A stretch of DNA of 64,000 nt from Owenia fusiformis. Lineage: Eukaryota; Annelida; Polychaeta; Sabellida; Oweniidae. The DNA lies in the NCBI GenBank assembly GCA_903813345.2, contig CAIIXF020000011.1:29568166-29632165 (forward strand), read 5' to 3'. Numbering within the stretch: the stretch's first letter is position 1; each line of letters begins with the position of its first letter. Below the pieces are notes generated by a model that saw only the letters and a list, made by a program, of their open reading frames with translations, searched no databases and had not been told where the DNA came from. Shown here piece after piece: positions 56,690-64,000 of the stretch. Position numbers and translations under genes: made by a program.

Positions 56690-59065
56690 GCTTGATGGAC
56701 TTAGGCTAATTCTACGCATATATCTGATGGACTTAGAAGATTTTCATCACATATATTGAGGGACTTAGATGATTTTACCCTTATGTACCCAGAGGATCTT
56801 AGGCATATTCTACATATACTGAGAGGCACTTAAGAGGAATTAACCTGCGGTATTTAGAGGATATTACCCTGGTATACGTAGAGGATCTTAGGCAGATTCT
56901 GGAAACCCGTTGAGGGACTTTGAGGATTTTACCCAGAGGTATTTCGAGGATCTTGAGACAGATTCAACACACCTGTAGATGGACTTAGCAGATTTTTAGG
57001 TAGATGCACTTAGAGGATATAATCTAGAGGATTATTCGCATATATTGAGGGACTTAGCCAATATTCCCCCAAAGTTGTCTGGAGTTTGATGCCCAGAGGA
57101 ACTTAGGAATATTCACGCATATATCTGATGGACTTAGAAGATTTTCATCCCACATATTGAGGGACTTGGAGGATATTACCCTGGTATACTTAGAGGATCT
57201 TAGGCAGATTCGACAAACCCATTGAGGGACTTAGAGGATTTTAGCCAGAGGTACTTAGAGGATCTTGGGACAGATTCAACACACCTGTAGAGAGACTGAG
57301 TGGATTTTAGGTAGAGGTATACTTAGAGGCATACCTGTAGATGGACTTAGCAGATTTTAGGTTGATGCACTTAGAGGATATAACCTTGAGGGACTTAGCC
57401 AATATTCACAATAGTTGCCTGGAGTTTGATGCCCAGAGGAACTTAAGGAATATTCACGCATATATTGAGGGACTTAGTCAATATTCACCAAAGTTGCCTG
57501 GAGTTTGATGCCCAGAGGAACTTCGTAGATCTCATACATCCATAAGTTGATGGACTTAGAATATTCCCTGCTGGCTAGAGGAACTTTGTAGATTTCCTAT
57601 ATCTATAACTTGGTGGACTTAGAATATTACCAACTTGAGGGACTTAGAATATTCATCTCTACCTAGAGGAACTTTGTAGATTTCACACATCTACAACTTG
57701 ATGGACTTAGAATATTCGTCAACTTGATGGACTTAGAATATTTGCCAGCTTGAGGGACTTAGAATATTCATCTCTACCTAGAGGAACTTTGTAGATTTCA
57801 CACATCTATAACTTGATGGACTTAGAATATTCATCTCTACCTAGAGGAACTTTTGTAGATTTCACACATCTATAACTTGATGGACTTAGAATATTTGCCA
57901 GCTTGAGGGACTTAGAATATTCATCTCTACCTAGAGGAACTTTGTAGATTTCACACATCTATAACTTGATGGACTTAGAATATTCATCTCTACCTAGAGG
58001 AACTTTTGTAGATTTCACACATCTATAACTTGATGGACTTAGAATATTCGTCAACTTGATGGACTTAGAATATTCGCCAGCTTGAGGGACTTAGAATATT
58101 CATCGCTGGCTAGAGGAACTTTGTAGATTTCCTACATCTACAACTTGAACTTAGAATAATACCAGCTTGAGGGACTTAGAATATTCATCGCTGGCTAGAG
58201 AAACTTTGTAGATTTCACACATCTACAACTTGATGGACTTAGAATATTCGTCAACTTGATGGACTTAGAATATTTGCCAGCTTGAGGGACTTAGAATATT
58301 CATCTTTACCTAGAGGAACTTTTGTAGATTTCACACATCTATAACTTGATGGACTTAGAATATTCGTCAACTTGATGGACTTGGAATATTCACCAGCTTG
58401 AGGGACTTAGAATATTCATTGCTGATTAGAGGAACTTTGTAGATTTCCTATATCTATAACTTGGTGGACTTAGAATATTACCAACTTGAGGGACTTAGAA
58501 TATTCATCTCTACCTAGAGGAACTTTGTAGATTTCACACATCTACAACTTGATGGACTTAGAATATTCGTCAACTTGATGGACTTAGAATATTTGCCAGC
58601 TTGAGAGACTTAGAATATTCATCTCTACCTCGAGGAACTTTGTAGATTTCACACATCTATAACTTGATGGACTTAGAATATTCGCCAGCTTGATGGACTT
58701 AGAATATTCATCTCTACCTAGAGGAACTTTTGTAGATTTCACACATCTATAACTTGATGGACTTGGAATATTCACCAGCTTGAGGGACTTAGAATATTCA
58801 TTGCTGATTAGAGGAACTTTGTAGATTTCCTATATCTATAACTTGGTGGACTTAGAATATTTGCCAGCTTGAGGGACTTAGAATATTCATCTCTACCTAG
58901 AGGAACTTTGTAGATTTCCTACATCTACAACTTGATGAACTTAGAATATTCATCGCTGATTAGAGGAACTTTGTAGAATTCCTACATCTTCAGTTTGATA
59001 GACTTAGAATATTCACAACTCATTTGATGAACTTAGATATCTTCAACTTGGTGGACTTAGAATAT
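56690..59065 (+). repeat. Tandem repeat array in the LTR leader
   Basis: Degenerate first part (56690-57540; GAGGATCTTAGGCAGATTC, GAGGGACTTAG), then a regular part to 59065 made of three alternating modules: GATGGACTTAGAATATTC, GAGGGACTTAGAATATTC and GAGGAACTTTGTAGATTTC followed by ATCTATAACTT. About 16 copies of the third module. Spacing is near 60-115 bp depending on which modules are present. Frames crossing it are not coding. Confidence 0.9.
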
Positions 59066-59370
59066 GCATCGCTCAGCTGATGAAAAACTATATTAGTGAT
59101 GAACACTTTTATATATAGATAAATATACAAGTATAATTGCATAAAGGACTTATAATTAGTACCTCTGAAACTGAAACTTAGTATCAATTGTCGATTTGTG
59201 TTGTATTATTTTGAGGCGGATGAAGCCAGAATATATGTTGTTAATTTTATATTAAATATTGTGTCTTTTTATTCATGCGTACATTTAACGTGTACCAAGT
59301 ATCCTACGAAGTAACCTGGTCTGATTAATAACAACATCCACACTACCACAAATTAGGCCAGACGTTACAC

Positions 59371-59388
59371 TGGTGGCAGCGGTGGGAT
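59371..59388 (+). other. Primer binding site, tRNA-Leu
   Basis: TGGTGGCAGCGGTGGGAT, one base after the LTR, is the exact 18-nt complement of a tRNA-Leu 3' end including CCA (metazoan tRNA-Leu-AAG ends ATCCCACCGCTGCCA, from memory). Minus-strand synthesis would start here. Confidence 0.85.
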
Positions 59389-59436
59389 TGTGTGAATTTC
59401 AAGATACAATATTAGAATTGACGTCATATTAAGAGT

Positions 59437-61992
59437 ATGGAAAAAGAGCCGGATCTTCAACCTCCTCCAGTTGTGGAGAACATGACGGATAGGGATCCTG
59501 AGACAACAATGTTTCTGAAGACAGACAGTATTGAACAAGATAACCCCAGAGCGGGTGATGATGCTATACCAGTGCAAAGAGAAGAAGTGAGACAACATGA
59601 GTCCCCTGAGATGTTTACATCAAGTACAGGAGCAAGGATGAAAAGTAAAGAGGGGGAAGCTAAGGACATTGGTTCCCCTAGTCTTTGGAGTATAGGGTAT
59701 AATTATTTTACAGAGAGAGAGTTGGAAAATACCCAACCTCCCATTAGTAGGTATATAGGAAACCCCCAGAGACAGCGAAGATTACCCTTAACCCCTACCT
59801 TAACAGACAGACAATTAACAAGAAAAGACTTGAGCATTGTTGAAGAGAAAGTTGAGGCAAAGATGTCAACTATGAATGACACTATAGTCTGTATGGGAAT
59901 ACAGATACAGAAATTAGCCGAGACTCAACAGAGATGCATGACACAAGTGGTTGAGACCCAGAAGAGCCTCATGATAGGAATGACTGAGTCTCAGAAGACC
60001 CAGATCCATAATTTAAATCTGATTGCAGAACAAGTTGAAAAGGGCAGAAGTTATCTAGAGGAGCAATTAAAAGAAGTGAAGGATCGGGTGAAGAATTTCG
60101 AAGAGATTATGGAACAATCAATTGTGGAAAAACTTCAAAGCAGTAGTGATGGTGGTGTAGGAGAGAAACAAGCTGATTTCAGAGGTGCTCAAAACTTTTC
60201 TCAGTATCCTGGCCAGCAAGTGAAGAATACTGAAGACCTACAGGAAGAGTTGATTCCTAGTCTGAGGAGAATTGATACCACAGAAAAAGCGGAGAGCACG
60301 ATTGATTCAAATCTCTCCTCTGAACTTATAAAGATGTGTTCCAAATTATGTGACAAAATTTCAAAGGAAACTACAGAGAAATCGAGTAAAAGTAGGATTA
60401 AACCGGATGTATACAATGGGACTACACCATGGCAGGACTATAGAGCCTACTTTGAAATTTGTGCTGAGGCAAATAAATGGACGGAAGAAGACAAGAGACA
60501 ATTCTTGGCTACAAGCCTCCGTGGCCCTGCACAGCAAATGGTTCTGGAGATGGACCAAGATTATGGCTATGAGCAACTTCTGCTGGCTTTAGAAAAACGC
60601 TTTGGTCCTGGGGGCAAGGCCGAAGTTTACGAGGCTGAGCTGGTAGGTCGAATTCGTATGCCCAAAGAAACCTTGCAAAGTTTAGGCCAAGATATAAGAA
60701 GGCTTACATCCTTGGCTTACCCAGAAATGAGTCGAGCAGCACAAGATCGGCTGGCCAGACGTAGCTTCGAACAGGCTATACTTGAGGAGGATATAAGACG
60801 GGCTATACATGCTAAGGAATGCAACACACTTGACAAGGCTATTGAAGTAGCCCTTAAAGAGGAATCTTACCTTGAATCTGAGAGAATGAGGAAAGGTCAA
60901 AAACCGAAATTCAGCCGTATAAGCGCCCTTGAGGATAAAGACGATGAACTGCGAAAGCTTGTCAAACTAGTAGAAGAAATGAAAATTGACACGCAAAAAA
61001 GTATACAAGCAGAGTGTAGTCGAAACTTAGAAAGAATGATTGAGTTACTGGCCAAAAAGACTGATCCTGAGACTACTGATCAACCTATTAAAAGATTTAA
61101 GTGTTTTTATTGTAATAAGGTTGGTCACAAAATAGCAGATTGTTACTCAAGAAAACATGCAGAAGAGCAGACTAAAGAAACCTCAGAGAAATCTAGCCAA
61201 GTAGCAACTGTGAGATTCCAATCGTTACAGGGGAAAAATGTAAAGTTCTTCAAAGACACTCAGAAGATAGTTGCCCATGGGAGAGAATGTGACATAGATG
61301 TTGCATTTTTGGTTGACTCTGGGGCAGTTAGCACTATCATTAGTTCAGAGGTTTACCGAAAGATACCTGAACAAAAAAGACCCAAGATGGAGCCACCAAA
61401 GAAGGTCATTGTACAAGCTGGTGGAGAACCTTTGGGAGTAAAAGGCCTTATACAAACAGGTGTTAGTATTGATAATCATGAAGAAACGTTAACTGTAGTG
61501 GTGGCAGACATTCAGTTCGATGGAATTTTGGGTACTGATTACTTGGCTGCTTCCAGTGCCATATTAGACTATGGTCATGGTACAATGACTATGGGACCAG
61601 AGAATTCACATATTGCACCTGTACGAGCCCTTGAAGTAGCAATGTCCAATGACCAACACAGAAGAATCGAAGACAGATGGTTTGCTAGGCCAGAACCTAC
61701 AAGAGAAAATTCCAAACCACAAAGATCACCTAAGAGAGTGACCTTAGACAAAGCAGATAGTTCCCAGTTTGGAGGACAGAGATATACCAGGAGCAAGATA
61801 TTGAGCAAAGATACCAGGCAGAGAGTAGGTTACGACCATAATCCTTCCAGTAATGTGTGTGTAACCAGTTCGTGTCCAGTTAAAGTGCCACGAGCACGAG
61901 TTTATAGGGGAAGGTATCACAGGACTCGACAAGGAAGTGACACAGATAGTGGTTGGCAAAACTATCATTATTCTCAGACCATGAAACACTAG
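59437..61992 (+). CDS. Retrotransposon Gag-protease polyprotein
   Basis: 851 residues. Residues about 120-240 are helical coiled coil; about 322-490 resemble the Ty3/gypsy Gag capsid domain (YNGTTPWQDYRAYF, RRLTSLAYPE); a CCHC zinc knuckle (C-x2-C-x4-H-x4-C) occupies 556-569; an aspartic protease starts with LVDSGA (Asp627) and closes with ILGTDYL near 697-703. Then a basic tail of about 130 residues replaces the reverse transcriptase expected in frame or by frameshift. The ORF is intact with no stop or frameshift, so it may make particles. Start ATG 59437 lies 49 nt after the primer binding site. Confidence 0.93.
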   Translation: MEKEPDLQPPPVVENMTDRDPETTMFLKTDSIEQDNPRAGDDAIPVQREEVRQHESPEMFTSSTGARMKSKEGEAKDIGSPSLWSIGYNYFTERELENTQPPISRYIGNPQRQRRLPLTPTLTDRQLTRKDLSIVEEKVEAKMSTMNDTIVCMGIQIQKLAETQQRCMTQVVETQKSLMIGMTESQKTQIHNLNLIAEQVEKGRSYLEEQLKEVKDRVKNFEEIMEQSIVEKLQSSSDGGVGEKQADFRGAQNFSQYPGQQVKNTEDLQEELIPSLRRIDTTEKAESTIDSNLSSELIKMCSKLCDKISKETTEKSSKSRIKPDVYNGTTPWQDYRAYFEICAEANKWTEEDKRQFLATSLRGPAQQMVLEMDQDYGYEQLLLALEKRFGPGGKAEVYEAELVGRIRMPKETLQSLGQDIRRLTSLAYPEMSRAAQDRLARRSFEQAILEEDIRRAIHAKECNTLDKAIEVALKEESYLESERMRKGQKPKFSRISALEDKDDELRKLVKLVEEMKIDTQKSIQAECSRNLERMIELLAKKTDPETTDQPIKRFKCFYCNKVGHKIADCYSRKHAEEQTKETSEKSSQVATVRFQSLQGKNVKFFKDTQKIVAHGRECDIDVAFLVDSGAVSTIISSEVYRKIPEQKRPKMEPPKKVIVQAGGEPLGVKGLIQTGVSIDNHEETLTVVVADIQFDGILGTDYLAASSAILDYGHGTMTMGPENSHIAPVRALEVAMSNDQHRRIEDRWFARPEPTRENSKPQRSPKRVTLDKADSSQFGGQRYTRSKILSKDTRQRVGYDHNPSSNVCVTSSCPVKVPRARVYRGRYHRTRQGSDTDSGWQNYHYSQTMKH

Positions 61993-62332
61993 CTTGAGTG
62001 CAGGGCCTGAGTAACTTATTTCCTGCAAGGACATTTAGCCTAAGTATAATTTTGTAATACTTAGTAGAGATCATGATACTTAGATAGGGTTGTAACTTGT
62101 GAAAAGTTACTTTTGTATGGAAATTATTAGATAGATAGATAGTTACTTGTGTTAAGGTTTGCGATAAACCAGATTTAGACAACTTTAATTGTACATTACC
62201 TAAGCAGCTAGTTAACCCCCGGGGTTAAACACATTTTGTTAGTTTGTATTATAGCTAGTCAGGAAAAATTTGTTATTTTTTTGTGTACTTAAGCTTGGTG
62301 TTGTTAACACCAAAATCATTGGATGGGAGGAG
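61993..62332 (+). other. Internal 3' noncoding region and polypurine tract
   Basis: 340 nt between the Gag-protease stop and the 3' LTR, with no coding sequence. It ends with the polypurine tract GGATGGGAGGAG at 62321-62332, directly against the LTR, which would prime plus-strand synthesis. A GATAGATAGATA run lies near 62131. Confidence 0.85.
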
Positions 62333-64000
62333 TGTAACAAATTTTTACTTTTCAAATTTTCGATTATTTGTAGTCCAGTGCCATTTTATCAGTTTTCTTA
62401 CAGTTAACTCAGTAAGAAAGCGTTTTCCAGTTTGGTTGACAAGTAGTATACTTACATGAATGTATGTAACACTAAAAGAGTAGGCAGAATCATGTAAACT
62501 GTTCGATTTTGTGAGATTTCTTTTTGCTTTCATTTGTTTACATTTTTCTCACCTTACTATTGAAGAGCTATCTTGACCTACATTCAATTACCAGTTTTTT
62601 CGGTCAATTTCGGCATGATTATAGCCAATGATGATTGGTTTATGTTATATTTATTTAGTTTATACATTTATCTTGTTAATTATATACTAAACATGTATTA
62701 ATATTACATTAGATAGCACAGATTGTGAGTTCTAAATGAAGCCAGTTATTTAGCACTATTCATATCCTGATTGCATCATAGTAATTGTACACCAGTCTTG
62801 TCCTGTCCAGGGGTCTAGGTATTGCATCAGCCCATTAATCACTTGTTAGGTTCGTGTGCAAAACCTAGTACATGTTACATACATGTCTGGGGTATAAATA
62901 GAGACGACCAGGTGACTCAGCAGGCATTTTTCTAGCTGGAACTGAGAAAGGACAGACCTGTGTGCCTCCAGGGATTGATGCTTGATGGACTTAGGCTAAT
63001 TCTACGCATATATCTGATGGACTTAGAAGATTTTCATCACATATATTGAGGGACTTAGATGATTTTACCCTTATGTACCCAGAGGATCTTAGGCATATTC
63101 TACATATACTGAGAGGCACTTAAGAGGAATTAACCTGCGGTATTTAGAGGATATTACCCTGGTATACGTAGAGGATCTTAGGCAGATTCTGGAAACCCGT
63201 TGAGGGACTTTGAGGATTTTACCCAGAGGTATTTCGAGGATCTTGAGACAGATTCAACACACCTGTAGATGGACTTAGCAGATTTTTAGGTAGATGCACT
63301 TAGAGGATATAATCTAGAGGATTATTCGCATATATTGAGGGACTTAGCCAATATTCCCCCAAAGTTGTCTGGAGTTTGATGCCCAGAGGAACTTAGGAAT
63401 ATTCACGCATATATCTGATGGACTTAGAAGATTTTCATCCCACATATTGAGGGACTTGGAGGATATTACCCTGGTATACTTAGAGGATCTTAGGCAGATT
63501 CGACAAACCCATTGAGGGACTTAGAGGATTTTAGCCAGAGGTACTTAGAGGATCTTGGGACAGATTCAACACACCTGTAGAGAGACTGAGTGGATTTTAG
63601 GTAGAGGTATACTTAGAGGCATACCTGTAGATGGACTTAGCAGATTTTAGGTTGATGCACTTAGAGGATATAACCTTGAGGGACTTAGCCAATATTCACA
63701 ATAGTTGCCTGGAGTTTGATGCCCAGAGGAACTTAAGGAATATTCACGCATATATTGAGGGACTTAGTCAATATTCACCAAAGTTGCCTGGAGTTTGATG
63801 CCCAGAGGAACTTCGTAGATCTCATACATCCATAAGTTGATGGACTTAGAATATTCCCTGCTGGCTAGAGGAACTTTGTAGATTTCCTATATCTATAACT
63901 TGGTGGACTTAGAATATTACCAACTTGAGGGACTTAGAATATTCATCTCTACCTAGAGGAACTTTGTAGATTTCACACATCTACAACTTGATGGACTTAG
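62333..64000 (+). repeat. 3' LTR, truncated by window edge
   Basis: Begins TGTAAC at 62333 and matches 56043-57710 without a difference that I could find. Its TATA box is at 62893-62900. About 1,659 bp lie beyond the window. Confidence 0.95.

Larger units (their letters stand above)
56043..59369 (+). repeat. 5' LTR (3,327 bp)
   Basis: Begins TGTAAC and ends GTTACA, a perfect 6-bp inverted terminal pair with TG...CA. U3 is about 0.55 kb up to a TATA box; nearly all the rest is tandem-repeat sequence. Several times longer than common animal LTRs (a few hundred bp). Confidence 0.95.
56043..64000 (+). mobile_element. Ty3/gypsy-type LTR retrotransposon with Gag-protease only (3' end off window)
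   Basis: 5' LTR 56043-59369, primer binding site 59371-59388, one ORF 59437-61992, polypurine tract 62321-62332, 3' LTR from 62333. The constant offset of 6,290 bp predicts the end near 65659, a total of about 9.6 kb. The internal region is only 2,963 bp and has no reverse transcriptase, RNase H or integrase. The visible 1,668 bp of the two LTRs appear identical, so insertion is recent. It depends on polymerase in trans. Confidence 0.93.

Noticed and set aside
56690-59065. CRISPR-like or regulatory array
   Set aside because: Repeats are contiguous, of variable spacing, lie inside an LTR, and the host is an animal.
59437-62332. Hidden polymerase in another frame of the retrotransposon
   Set aside because: The region after the protease is under 400 nt and the other frames over the ORF are short; there is no room for reverse transcriptase or integrase.
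1-64000. tRNA, rRNA or other structured RNA genes
   Set aside because: None was recognised by eye. A covariance-model search would be needed to exclude small ones.

Overview
The window is 64 kb of AT-rich animal nuclear DNA: short coding exons with canonical GT/AG junctions, long introns, and many dispersed DNA-transposon relics. Gene content (a CAP-Gly cytoskeletal protein, mitochondrial pyruvate carrier 2, a uridine-cytidine kinase, an NRF-type secreted/membrane protein) and the repeat style suggest a marine invertebrate, perhaps a deuterostome such as a hemichordate. The species is a guess; nothing here fixes it. Exons were found by reading frame, splice sites and phase bookkeeping only, with no transcript or database support.

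Layout. (1) 1-30104, plus strand: one large gene ending in a CAP-Gly domain. Sixteen exons from 12817 to 30104 keep a single frame of 1687 codons. Two further exons near the left edge (1035-1131 and 1330-1504) end in the same phase as the 12817-14533 exon, so they probably belong to a second transcript with a different N-terminus. The introns hold TIR elements. (2) 30105-33301: 3' UTR and intergenic DNA between convergent genes. (3) 33302-44357, minus strand: MPC2 in five exons (124 aa). Its last intron carries an intronless ankyrin-type gene on the opposite strand (37220-38245, C-terminal CaaX-like box) and a deleted hAT transposon. (4) 44358-48059: a head-to-head interval with a foldback element, then a single-coding-exon uridine-cytidine kinase (45499-46272). 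(5) 48060-50963: a 1.4-kb TIR element and noncoding DNA. (6) 50964-53832 and probably beyond: a gene with a signal peptide and an NRF domain. Its first exon has a fresh 24-bp minisatellite, and its first intron has a foldback hairpin and an 18-copy 30-bp satellite. (7) 56043 to the right edge: a young LTR retrotransposon with a 3,327-bp LTR full of tandem repeats, a tRNA-Leu primer binding site, one Gag-protease ORF and no polymerase or integrase. Its 3' LTR runs off the window.

Most unusual items: the Gag-protease-only retroelement with hairpin-bearing tandem repeats in its giant LTR; the alternative N-termini of the CAP-Gly gene; and a set of TIR elements whose target-site duplications can be read directly (TTAA, TA, 5-bp and 8-bp classes).
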